This document shows positions 1 to 7,529 of a stretch of 64,000 bases of DNA, in pieces. Every line of letters starts with the position of its first letter. Within the stretch, counting starts at the first letter, position 1. The notes beneath the pieces were generated by a model. It worked only from the letters and a program-made list of their open reading frames with translations, did no database searches and was not told where the DNA came from. The stretch comes from a virus. The position numbers and the translations under genes are program-made. The stretch is from positions 1 through 64,000 of IMG/VR virus record IMGVR_UViG_3300035698_005082; one strand, 5' to 3'.

Positions 1-1
1 C

Positions 2-235
2 AATGGTTCTGATCCCTTCGAGGGGTCAGTAACTTACGTTTCGGTGCATGGCAGAGCTTTGTCAAACGAGGAAGTTAAGTCATTCGTACTAAATCCATTT
101 CAGATATTACAACAAGTAGCTAACCAGTCGCCATATTTTATACCAATCAATTCGGAAGTGTTACAGATATCTGGATACTACACTGGATCACCGATATTAC
201 TAGAATATTATGGTGCATCATTAATTTCAGGATAG
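2..235 (+). CDS. C-terminal end of a LamG (concanavalin A-like) domain virion protein, partial
   Basis: The frame is open from the left edge, so only the last 77 residues are seen. They contain the pattern that closes LamG/concanavalin A-like lectin domains, here VHGRALSNEEVKSF followed by an NPFQIL stretch, which resembles the usual 'RALS..E...L..NP.....' ending. A beta-rich tail of about 40 residues follows. LamG domains in phage virion proteins usually bind surface glycans or build fibre and decoration proteins. The in-frame ATG at 44 is internal, because coding similarity continues upstream of it. The next gene begins 9 bases after the stop. A second LamG protein lies at 19930-25140. The fold is fairly clear; the exact virion role is not. 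Confidence 0.7.
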   Translation, partial: NGSDPFEGSVTYVSVHGRALSNEEVKSFVLNPFQILQQVANQSPYFIPINSEVLQISGYYTGSPILLEYYGASLISG

Positions 236-244
236 AGTTTTAAT

Positions 245-721
245 ATGATTAAAATAGCATTCTACAAAGGTAGTGGATCATCACTACTTCTTAAGGCAAC
301 CAATCTTTTAATAAAAGTATGGACTATGGGAAAATATTCTCACTGCGAGTTGATAATATCTGATAGTAAATCAGATAGGTGGTATTCGATATCAGGAATG
401 GGTCTTGGTATAATAAGGCGCAATTCTAATTATCAATATGTTGATTCTGAATGGGATATATATTCTGTAAATACGGAAGCGTCTGATGGCGAATTAGAGA
501 AACTTCTGATTCTAGAGATGGGTAAAAAGTATGACTGGGTAGGAATATTCTTTTGTCAGATATTCAGCATAAATATGGAAGATCCAAAAAGGTGGTTCTG
601 TTCTGAGTATTGTATGGCTTCATTAAAGAAGGCGTTGATATTGAAAAGCAACAATTCTGCACAATCGACTAGCCCAAATGATCTAGTTCGGATCATGTCT
701 GATAATGGAATATTATCATAA
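245..721 (+). CDS. Permuted NlpC/P60-like (YiiX/LRAT-type) papain-fold hydrolase
   Basis: This 158-residue protein fits the circularly permuted NlpC/P60 papain-like fold. In that fold the catalytic histidine precedes the cysteine. Here the His lies in KYSHCELI (H33) and the Cys in WFCSEYCMASL (C119, with the frequent Ser-Glu after it). The length matches a single catalytic domain. No signal peptide or membrane segment is seen. Family members are amidases, peptidases or acyltransferases; in phages the substrate is usually unknown, and cell-wall peptide or lipid are both possible. It directly follows a LamG structural gene and precedes a terminator, so it is the last gene of its transcript. Assignment to the fold is good; the substrate is unknown. 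Confidence 0.6.
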   Translation: MIKIAFYKGSGSSLLLKATNLLIKVWTMGKYSHCELIISDSKSDRWYSISGMGLGIIRRNSNYQYVDSEWDIYSVNTEASDGELEKLLILEMGKKYDWVGIFFCQIFSINMEDPKRWFCSEYCMASLKKALILKSNNSAQSTSPNDLVRIMSDNGILS

Positions 722-735
722 CATCGCGTAAATAC

Positions 736-764
736 TTGAAATTTATAACAGAAAGTTGTAAAAT
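736..764 (+). promoter_or_regulatory. Sigma70-type promoter (TTGAAA - 17 bp - TAAAAT)
   Basis: A -35 element TTGAAA (736-741) and a -10 element TAAAAT (759-764) are separated by exactly 17 bases in the only substantial gap between two genes here. The predicted start of transcription is near 770-773. That falls inside the upstream arm of the terminator hairpin at 766-799. Transcripts begun here would therefore lack a complete terminator stem and could read into the packaging/head operon that starts at 827. Confidence 0.55.
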
Positions 765-765
765 G

Positions 766-799
766 AAAATCCCCCTTTCTTATGACAGTGGGATTTTTT
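766..799 (+). terminator. Rho-independent terminator
   Basis: AAAATCCC (766-773) pairs with GGGATTTT (790-797). The loop is 16 bases, and the downstream arm runs into a T-rich stretch ending at 799. It lies between the NlpC/P60-like gene and the packaging operon and would end the upstream transcript. Confidence 0.65.
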
Positions 800-826
800 G
801 CATATATGCACAACTAAAAGGTAAAC

Positions 827-1705
827 ATGAAAAATCAATTTTCCAATCAAACTGAAATACTACAGATGCTTAATAAGTCTGTAAAGATAAGAGAAGAGCA
901 GGAAGCTTCCCCTATAGTTGCGGAGCCAGAAGAGACTGAGGTCTTAACATCACCAAGTGTGGAAACCGAGCAAGCATTGGTTGGTCTTAACGGTATAAAG
1001 GTTGAAAGTAATGGTCAAATGTCTAAAACAAGATATTTTGAAATGCTTGATTTTGACAAAGAGAAATATTCAGATGTAGTATTTACAGAAGAAGAAGCCA
1101 AGAAGGTCTCTATGTCCATAAGGCATCTGTCAACGGGTATAAATGCAGCTGTGCCATTAACATGTGCAGGAAGCGCATGCCCATTCGCAAATAGCTGTCC
1201 ATATATAGAGATAGGTAAACCACCAATAGGTAGACCATGCCTTGTAGAAAACCAGTTGATAAAATACTGGACCAGACAATTCATAGAGGAATTCGATGTA
1301 GATGGTACAAGCATAACAGAGATACAGCTCGTATCAGAGCTTGCTGAATTTAACATATATGAACTTAGAGTTACCAAGTATCTAGCAGAGCATCATCAAA
1401 CGCTAATGCAGAATGTGGTAACAAGCATAGATCAAACTGGTGAGGTAATAGAAAATCAGGAGATCTCTAGAGCATTCGATCTAAAAGAAAGGATAAAGAG
1501 AAATAGAATGAAGGTCTTGGAGGCACTTATGGCTACCAGGAAAGAGAGGGTTAAGATTGATGCACAAAAGAATACTGGACAATCTACAGCTGCTAAGCTA
1601 ACAGAAATGAGAGAGAAGCTAGAGGAATACCTAGGTGATATCAAAAAGCAGAAGGCAGTAGATGCTGAGGTAGTAGAAAATGAGAAAGGTAAAATTAACT
1701 CTTAA
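827..1705 (+). CDS. Cys-cluster protein at the head of the packaging operon (function unknown)
   Basis: This 292-residue protein has an acidic, low-complexity N-terminus (about 1-65), then a compact cysteine cluster with spacing C-x4-C-x5-C-x13-C. The cluster includes the motifs SACPFANSCPY and PPIGRPC, and could bind zinc or an iron-sulphur cluster. The C-terminal half is strongly helical and charged (about 160-285), with coiled-coil character. An AAAGG-type ribosome site precedes the ATG. It is the first gene after the promoter at 736-764 and lies three genes upstream of the large terminase. A small-terminase or DNA-binding role is therefore plausible, but no sequence motif proves it. The next gene overlaps its end by 26 bases. 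Confidence 0.6.
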   Translation: MKNQFSNQTEILQMLNKSVKIREEQEASPIVAEPEETEVLTSPSVETEQALVGLNGIKVESNGQMSKTRYFEMLDFDKEKYSDVVFTEEEAKKVSMSIRHLSTGINAAVPLTCAGSACPFANSCPYIEIGKPPIGRPCLVENQLIKYWTRQFIEEFDVDGTSITEIQLVSELAEFNIYELRVTKYLAEHHQTLMQNVVTSIDQTGEVIENQEISRAFDLKERIKRNRMKVLEALMATRKERVKIDAQKNTGQSTAAKLTEMREKLEEYLGDIKKQKAVDAEVVENEKGKINS

Positions 1706-2222
1706 ACATCACAAGGCATTAAGAAGAAGAATAAAAAAGAAGAAGTCTATAGAAAAAAGCAGTCAAGTTAGGGAAAAGGGCTTTGTTAGAAACAAGAATA
1801 AAGGATTATATATATCTGGTATGTTCTGGTCAGTAAAGAATAAGAAGGAATATGTATTTAGATCTACATATGAATTTGCATACTTCTACATACTGGAGAG
1901 GGATACTAGTGTTGAATCTTACATAGTGGAACCATTCCATTTGCCATACAAGCATCCCTTTGATGGAAAGATAAGAAAGTATTATCCAGATATAATTGTA
2001 TTATACACCGATGGAAGCATGAAGCTTATCGAAATAAAGCCAGCAAGCATGGTTAACGACCCAGTTGTTTCAAGAAAGGCCACAGCAGCTAAGCTATATC
2101 TAAAGAGAGAAAAAATACCAGCTACGTTCCACTTCGTAACAGAAGAGGATATATTCCACACATCAAAAGATTACAGGAATCTAAAAGACTTACTACTAAA
2201 AGATCCGAACTATGTTTTTTAA
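1680..2222 (+). CDS. TnsA-like endonuclease (head-completion nuclease candidate)
   Basis: The 180-residue protein has a very basic N-terminus (about 1-40, rich in Lys/Arg) followed by a PD-(D/E)xK nuclease core of the TnsA N-terminal type. Visible pieces are STYEFAYFYILE (the Glu before the core), then YYPDIIVLY with the active-site Asp, then LIEIKP carrying the E-x-K signature. T4 gp4 and related phage head-completion proteins are reported to have this kind of fold, and the position just upstream of the terminase supports a DNA-end or head-closure role. The ATG at 1680 overlaps the previous gene, but a GAGG ribosome site lies about 10 bases upstream. Nuclease fold is confident; the head-completion role is inferred. 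Confidence 0.72.
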   Translation: MRKVKLTLKHHKALRRRIKKKKSIEKSSQVREKGFVRNKNKGLYISGMFWSVKNKKEYVFRSTYEFAYFYILERDTSVESYIVEPFHLPYKHPFDGKIRKYYPDIIVLYTDGSMKLIEIKPASMVNDPVVSRKATAAKLYLKREKIPATFHFVTEEDIFHTSKDYRNLKDLLLKDPNYVF

Positions 2223-3678
2223 CAATATAAAAGAAAGATTATCATCATTAGACATAGAGACATCTGGCCTATCTGAGAAGAAGGATTGGATCTGGTCTAT
2301 AGGCAGTTCTAAGAATGGAAAAGAAACAGAACGGTTTATACAGCAAGCAGATAAAGAAAAGCTGTCAGCCCTATTTGAAAATAAGATATTCAATATAGAG
2401 GGATACTTCGATCCATACAAAGAAGCTATGAAAGATAGAAGAGTTATGCTAAAGGATACGGCGATACAGAAGCTGTTCAACGATATAGATAAAGAGTCTG
2501 TAATTCTTATACAGAATATAAACTTTGAAAACAAGTTTATAGGAGAAGCACTAGGGGATATTCAGGCAGATGCATACTCAGAGAAGTTTGCATTCGTATC
2601 CAGTAAGCATAAAGGAAGACTATTGTATACACCACCGGAAGTAACACAAGCTAGGCATCAGGCAGCAAGAGAGAGCACATTACTTAAGTATGCAAAGACG
2701 GATAGCCAGAAGAATAAGATTATTAATAATATTAATAATATATACACAGGGATGATGAAATCTTACGATGAAGCCATATCCAGCAAGAGTGGTGCAGTAA
2801 CAGTGGAGCTGATGGATATATCAAGGGCAACATATGCAGCAGCAGCACAAAAAGGGTTTATATCACCAGAAAACATGAGGACAGGATTGTCTGTAGATTT
2901 TTTATCAAAGGTGTTTTTCGGTAAGGCAGAGAAGCATACGGCAGCAGCCGATGCTACGTTACAGTTGAAGATATTCAATAGGCTGAATCAGATAAGGGAA
3001 GAGCTAGGAAGTGGAAACTTATCAAAAGAAACAAGATCACAATTAGCAAAAATAAAGGCAGTTCAGCCATTTGAGTCAAGTAGGACATTCTTCTCATCAT
3101 TAAGGAATACTCTTGAGGAAATACAAAACAATGGATCAACCCGCGTAATAGATCCGCTTAAGGCAAGTGCTAGAAATATAACTGTAAATGGTAAAGACTA
3201 TAATATAGCAGCAAACACATCTAGATCTACATCTATACCAGGCGAAGCCACAGCACATGTAGCTGAAAGATATTTCGGCATGAATACACCTGGTGTTAAT
3301 CCAGAATCTTTTATAGAAAAGCTGGACGGCAAGACATTAGATGAACAGATAGGAATTGTCAAAAAAGCAGAAGAGGGCTTCGCAAGCAGAATACAGAAAA
3401 AATTCTTTGATACAGAAACCTCTATAGATAGAATTAAGAATGTATATGATGGCATATCTCGTAAGTCTAAGAGGAATATTGGACTTGGAGTAGCTGGTGC
3501 AGTAATATATGCAGCTACATCTTCAGAAGAAGATGATCAAACATACAAAGAAAAGAAAGACGAAATGATGTATGCGAGAAGTAGTGATCGTACATTTAAA
3601 ATGTTTTCAGAGCCAGAAGTATATCATGGAACTGGATTATATCTTTGGGAAAATGCAGTAAAACACCATGAGTATTAA
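2212..3678 (+). CDS. DEDDh-type 3'-5' exonuclease with long C-terminal extension
   Basis: This 488-residue protein starts with a DnaQ-like exonuclease domain. Exo I is SLDIETSGL (D14, E16). A likely Exo II is IQNINFENKF (N104-F105-E106, with Glu where Asp is usual). Exo III is EKHTAAADA (H242 and D247, H-x4-D of the DEDDh subgroup). A helical region follows, then a short glycine/alanine hydrophobic segment (about 421-435, GLGVAGAVIYAA), an acidic run, and a distinctive end GTGLYLWENAVKHHEY. Most family members remove 3' nucleotides. Here the gene sits among packaging genes, not replication genes, and the extension resembles segments in other likely internal virion proteins of this window. A virion-borne nuclease is one inference. 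The changed Exo II residue may reduce activity. Confidence 0.65.
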   Translation: MFFNNIKERLSSLDIETSGLSEKKDWIWSIGSSKNGKETERFIQQADKEKLSALFENKIFNIEGYFDPYKEAMKDRRVMLKDTAIQKLFNDIDKESVILIQNINFENKFIGEALGDIQADAYSEKFAFVSSKHKGRLLYTPPEVTQARHQAARESTLLKYAKTDSQKNKIINNINNIYTGMMKSYDEAISSKSGAVTVELMDISRATYAAAAQKGFISPENMRTGLSVDFLSKVFFGKAEKHTAAADATLQLKIFNRLNQIREELGSGNLSKETRSQLAKIKAVQPFESSRTFFSSLRNTLEEIQNNGSTRVIDPLKASARNITVNGKDYNIAANTSRSTSIPGEATAHVAERYFGMNTPGVNPESFIEKLDGKTLDEQIGIVKKAEEGFASRIQKKFFDTETSIDRIKNVYDGISRKSKRNIGLGVAGAVIYAATSSEEDDQTYKEKKDEMMYARSSDRTFKMFSEPEVYHGTGLYLWENAVKHHEY

Positions 3679-4457
3679 TGATGAATAGTGAAAATTTTTT
3701 TGGTCTAGGCGATAAGGCTAGGGATAAGTATAATAATTTCAAGACAAGGCTAGCCCGACAGATTAGGGATAATGTAGTTAATCCATCACATTCCAATTAT
3801 AGTGAGTCTAACTATGGATACAGAGACAAGGCTGCTAGAGAAGGACAAACTGCTCCTGGGCATTTTAAGAAATCTGCTGTTATGGCATTTGGTGGATCCG
3901 GTCTAAAAAGGGAAACATTATTGAACTCAGTTGGATTCCTTACTAAAAATCAAAAAGCATCAGCAAAGAATGGTCCCTTTATGTCTAGGATACAGAGATC
4001 GATAATACCAGGAGGTGCAGCGCTTGGTGGTGCATTAACCCTATCGGATGGTGGTAACGCATTAGACTTCGTAGGAGATTTTGTAATACCAGAAATAGGA
4101 ATGTTTACAGGATGGCACGTTGGTAAAAACGCAGGATTTGGAACAGCTAAAGCTTTAGGTTTTGGAGGTAGAGCTGTGCTAGTTGCTGGAGCAGCAGGCG
4201 GCATAGCAGCAGCAGCAACTGGATTAGGAATAGGAATAGGATTAGGAATGGTAGTATCAGAAATGAGCGATTCAGACTCGATAGTAAATTCTACTGTGGA
4301 AAAGATAATGCATGCTGACTTTGACTTGTCCATAAACAATACACAGAACACATTAACACACAAGCAGAGAGCACTAAATAAGCTTTCTAAAAGTGCCCTG
4401 AATGACAGGGGAGCACTTCTTGGAAATGAAGCACAAGTCATCGCAGGAATCTTATAA
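3678..4457 (+). CDS. Glycine-rich membrane-like virion protein, function unknown
   Basis: The protein has 259 residues. The first 90 are polar and basic. A long glycine/alanine-rich hydrophobic region follows (about 110-196, clearest at 160-196 with repeated GLGIGIGLG), resembling glycine-zipper membrane helices. An acidic patch (SEMSDSDS) and a polar end with the motif THKQRALNKLSKSALNDRG come next. The TAATG overlap with the exonuclease upstream and with TerL downstream suggests translational coupling. No enzyme motif is seen. The composition fits an internal or ejection protein that can enter a membrane, but that is inference only. Confidence 0.6.
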   Translation: MMNSENFFGLGDKARDKYNNFKTRLARQIRDNVVNPSHSNYSESNYGYRDKAAREGQTAPGHFKKSAVMAFGGSGLKRETLLNSVGFLTKNQKASAKNGPFMSRIQRSIIPGGAALGGALTLSDGGNALDFVGDFVIPEIGMFTGWHVGKNAGFGTAKALGFGGRAVLVAGAAGGIAAAATGLGIGIGLGMVVSEMSDSDSIVNSTVEKIMHADFDLSINNTQNTLTHKQRALNKLSKSALNDRGALLGNEAQVIAGIL

Positions 4458-6355
4458 TGGCTACCGAAGAAAAAGAGTTTAGAAAAGGATTCGCGAATAT
4501 ACCTCTTTCCCAAATACATTGGAAAGATTATATGGAGGCAAAGAATTATGAAGATGACATTAACGGCATGTGTGGGAAATGCATAAGGGATCAAACTCTA
4601 AAGTTTGGTGAAGCCAAAATAGAATGTAGAGGTTTAGCTGGTGCAAATATGTTAATAGACGAAAGCATCAAGCATCTATTCTCAGAAGATGATATGGCAG
4701 TTGCGGAGCAATTGGCTAATCCATACGCTTGGGCTGAAGCAAATATAGATAAAAAGAAATTCACAAGTAGATGGTATCAAGAACAATTTGTTCGGTGTAC
4801 GTCAAAAAGATTGACACTGAGATGCGGTAGACGTGCAGGAAAAAGTTTTTCATTAGCACTAAAGATGCTGCATCGTGCAATGACAACAGAATGTAAAGTT
4901 CTTATTGTTACACCATATGAAATACAGGCAGAAGAATTAGTTAATCTAATGCTAGAGTTCTTATGGGCGCTAAATCCAGAATACGGAACATATGATTCCG
5001 TAGTTGAAAGATATGTTAAATCTCCAACTCACTTAATAAAGCTAAAGAATGGATCAAGAATAAGAGCATTCACTACTGGATCTTCAGGAGCTGGTTCTGT
5101 TCGTGGACAGGCAGCAGATGTAATAGTCCTGGACGAAGTAGATTATATGAGTGAAGCAGATTTCAATTCCATATTAGCCATATTAGCAGATAACGCAGAT
5201 GTCGAACTATGGGTTGCATCGACTCCAAACGGAAAGAGTCAGCTATATAGACTAGAAAGCCTAGAAGACTATAGATCGTTTCATTTTCCATCATATGTAT
5301 TGCCTCATTACAATGAGAAGCTGGATAAAGAATTTAAGGGCCAGTTTACAGACATCGGATATGTTCAGGAAGTAATGGCAGAATTCGGTGAAACAGAGGC
5401 AGGTGTATTCCAAGACTTTTTTATAGAAAAGAATACGATAGCAGATATAGATAGGGCGGATGTTCTAACGAATAGAGCTAGATATATAATAATGCTTGGA
5501 GGCGATTGGAATGATGATAAGAATGGCACCAGGCTATTGGCTATAGCTTTTGACAAAGAGACTAAGCAATTCTTTGTGTGTGATAAAAGAAGAGTGTCGA
5601 AAGAGGGATGGACTCAGGTAGAAGCAGTAAAAGAGATTATCCAATTTAATAGAAAGTATAGATTTGATTATATATATCTTGATGAAGGGTACGGAGTATC
5701 CAATATTCAGTTTATAAAACAGTACGCAATAGATAAAAGAGGTTCTTTACCAGTAGGGCATCCAGATTTAAATCTATCAGAAGTGGTTGGTATAAACTTT
5801 TCAAGCAAAGTAGAAGTATTGCCAACTGAAGGTGGCGATACTATAAAGAAAGATATGAAAGTATATCTCGTAGAAAACACTGTGCGCCTATTAGAAAGAG
5901 ATGCGATAAAGCTGGATATACAATTCGACAAAGATCTAATAGCGCAGATGAGAAACTATGTAGTATTAAGAAAGACGCCAACTGGTAAACCAATATTTGG
6001 TACAGATGATTCTAAAGTTGGAGACCATGATCTAGATGCATTTATGGTTGGACTGCTTGGCTGGAGTATGGAGAATTCTTCTTTTTTAAATCATGAAATA
6101 AGTGATGTACTTGTTAAGCTTGTATCTAAGGAAGACATGGGCCAGACCGATCACACTGCTACTGATGCAGGAAGTCAGCTATTTGCAAGCAATTTTGAGA
6201 GAAAACCAGTATCAAGACTATTCAACGAGAAGATAAACCGCTATAATAGGGCAACTTTTAATAAGAATCATTATAATAGCCCATCAAAATCGAATGGGCA
6301 AGGCAATGTTTTAAATATTGTAAACAATAATTCATCCAGGAGATCTGTCTTTTAA
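4457..6355 (+). CDS. terL: Terminase large subunit (packaging ATPase-nuclease)
   Basis: This 632-residue protein shows the whole TerL layout. A variable N-terminus carries a small Cys pair (CGKC). The ATPase has a Walker A motif in CGRRAGKSF (C123-S130), a Walker B motif in VIVLDEVDYM (D226, E227) and the coupling motif VASTPNG. The RNase H-like nuclease has metal ligands at GGDWND (D350), YIYLDEG (D409) and GDHDLDAFM (D523/D527). It would power DNA translocation into the prohead through the portal and cut the concatemer. The last 70 residues are polar, Asn/Ser-rich and probably disordered. It is coupled (TAATG) to its neighbours on both sides. Length and motifs are normal for myovirus terminases. 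Confidence 0.97.
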   Translation: MATEEKEFRKGFANIPLSQIHWKDYMEAKNYEDDINGMCGKCIRDQTLKFGEAKIECRGLAGANMLIDESIKHLFSEDDMAVAEQLANPYAWAEANIDKKKFTSRWYQEQFVRCTSKRLTLRCGRRAGKSFSLALKMLHRAMTTECKVLIVTPYEIQAEELVNLMLEFLWALNPEYGTYDSVVERYVKSPTHLIKLKNGSRIRAFTTGSSGAGSVRGQAADVIVLDEVDYMSEADFNSILAILADNADVELWVASTPNGKSQLYRLESLEDYRSFHFPSYVLPHYNEKLDKEFKGQFTDIGYVQEVMAEFGETEAGVFQDFFIEKNTIADIDRADVLTNRARYIIMLGGDWNDDKNGTRLLAIAFDKETKQFFVCDKRRVSKEGWTQVEAVKEIIQFNRKYRFDYIYLDEGYGVSNIQFIKQYAIDKRGSLPVGHPDLNLSEVVGINFSSKVEVLPTEGGDTIKKDMKVYLVENTVRLLERDAIKLDIQFDKDLIAQMRNYVVLRKTPTGKPIFGTDDSKVGDHDLDAFMVGLLGWSMENSSFLNHEISDVLVKLVSKEDMGQTDHTATDAGSQLFASNFERKPVSRLFNEKINRYNRATFNKNHYNSPSKSNGQGNVLNIVNNNSSRRSVF

Positions 6356-6792
6356 TGGCTACAATAATACTCTCACCACAGTCCGCAGTTATAGATGTAA
6401 ATACTGTTAGCGAATCAGTGGGTCTGTGCTATTTCGATCCTGAAACAGAATCGCTACTAGAGCTAGATACTCTACCAGATATGTTTCTTGCCGTAGAGCC
6501 AGGGAGCTATGCAATACGTAAGTTTTACATGGTAATGGATCCGATTGACATAGTTACATATTCAAAGATATCAATAGTATCTACGGATTATAATTCTGCT
6601 GCCTACTCAGTAAAGGTAATAATAAGCGAAAATGAGCCTCCTATCGACTCATTTCAAATACTACCTTCATACAATGGATTCGTTGTGACAAATCCTCCTC
6701 AGGGAGATTTCTTGTCTGTATGGCTACTAGTAGAAAACATATCAAAAGTTAATGAGATAATTAATATCGACATTGAGCTAGAATATGAGTGA
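6355..6792 (+). CDS. Small beta-rich protein, function unknown
   Basis: The 145-residue protein is made of short alternating hydrophobic stretches typical of a beta-sandwich, with no membrane segment, signal peptide or catalytic motif. It begins with the TAATG junction from terL and its end overlaps the next gene by 8 bases. Its position between terminase and portal suggests a virion component. I do not recognise its family. Confidence 0.6.
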   Translation: MATIILSPQSAVIDVNTVSESVGLCYFDPETESLLELDTLPDMFLAVEPGSYAIRKFYMVMDPIDIVTYSKISIVSTDYNSAAYSVKVIISENEPPIDSFQILPSYNGFVVTNPPQGDFLSVWLLVENISKVNEIINIDIELEYE

Positions 6793-7069
6793 CCTAAGCG
6801 ATTACGTTTCACAATCCAAGGATGCCATAAGAGCACTCAAGGAAGTTAAGAGATCTATGGGCGATGATTTGTCTGAGATACGAGTTGTTGTAAATAGCGA
6901 AGATAGCCCGTCTGTAGCTAATGCTATAGACGAAGTATTCGGAGAAATGGAAAGTGATGATCCTAGAAAAGGATACATAACATTTGACATGTATATGCAG
7001 TGTATGAGAATAATAAATGCAGCAGGACAAGCAAAGGCCTCGTCAATACTAGATAAGGACTTCTCTTAA
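6785..7069 (+). CDS. Small acidic helical protein, function unknown
   Basis: The 94-residue, mostly helical, acidic protein contains the segment PRKGYITFDMYMQCMRIINAA. It has no recognisable motif. It overlaps the genes on both sides (8 bases upstream; TAATG downstream), so it is translated as part of the terminase-portal operon. A chaperone or small structural role is possible but not shown. Confidence 0.55.
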   Translation: MSDLSDYVSQSKDAIRALKEVKRSMGDDLSEIRVVVNSEDSPSVANAIDEVFGEMESDDPRKGYITFDMYMQCMRIINAAGQAKASSILDKDFS

Positions 7070-7527
7070 TGCTGCCTATAGTTTTCATAGACTATGCGTC
7101 TTCATTTTGGCAAGCAAAAGTCGAAGCAGAGATATACATGAGATTATATCAGTATGCCGCTGAAGACTTTCGGACGGTTGCAGATTGTAGAGTCGGACAT
7201 ACATTAGTCAATACATGGATGGCTAATACTAATACAAGTATTAAGGTTTATCAGCAACAGGTTCAGTCTCATACGCACATTGCTCCGCATGGTGCTACAT
7301 CAACACCAATAAGCCCTATGCAGTTTCAGCAAATACTTCCACCTATGATACCCATATCTAGAACTCTTAGACCAGAAAATCACTTTGCTAATTATGTAAT
7401 ACCGGGTGCCAATTTGTCTTATATAGATTTAAGCATAACAGGTGTGAATATACCATTCCCCACATTTAGAAGAGCCATGCAGATACCTATTGCATATGGC
7501 CCAGTATCCTTAGCGTTGAAATTGTAA
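7069..7527 (+). CDS. Virion protein candidate with a His-rich loop, function unknown
   Basis: This 152-residue protein has a helical first part and a central polar His-containing segment (QSHTHIAPHGATSTP) followed by a Pro-rich beta region. Short H-x-H loops of this sort are common in phage baseplate, spike and head-tail proteins, where they can bind metal, but this is only a resemblance. The gene is coupled to the previous one (TAATG) and lies 2 bases before the next. Function is not assigned. Confidence 0.5.
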   Translation: MLPIVFIDYASSFWQAKVEAEIYMRLYQYAAEDFRTVADCRVGHTLVNTWMANTNTSIKVYQQQVQSHTHIAPHGATSTPISPMQFQQILPPMIPISRTLRPENHFANYVIPGANLSYIDLSITGVNIPFPTFRRAMQIPIAYGPVSLALKL

Positions 7528-7529
7528 AC

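Noticed and set aside
721-826. tRNA or small RNA gene in the intergenic gap
   Set aside because: No cloverleaf can be drawn. The gap is accounted for by the promoter, the terminator and a ribosome site.
2212-2960. Proofreading subunit of a DNA polymerase
   Set aside because: The fold fits DnaQ, but no polymerase is nearby and the gene is embedded in the packaging operon with a long structural-type extension.
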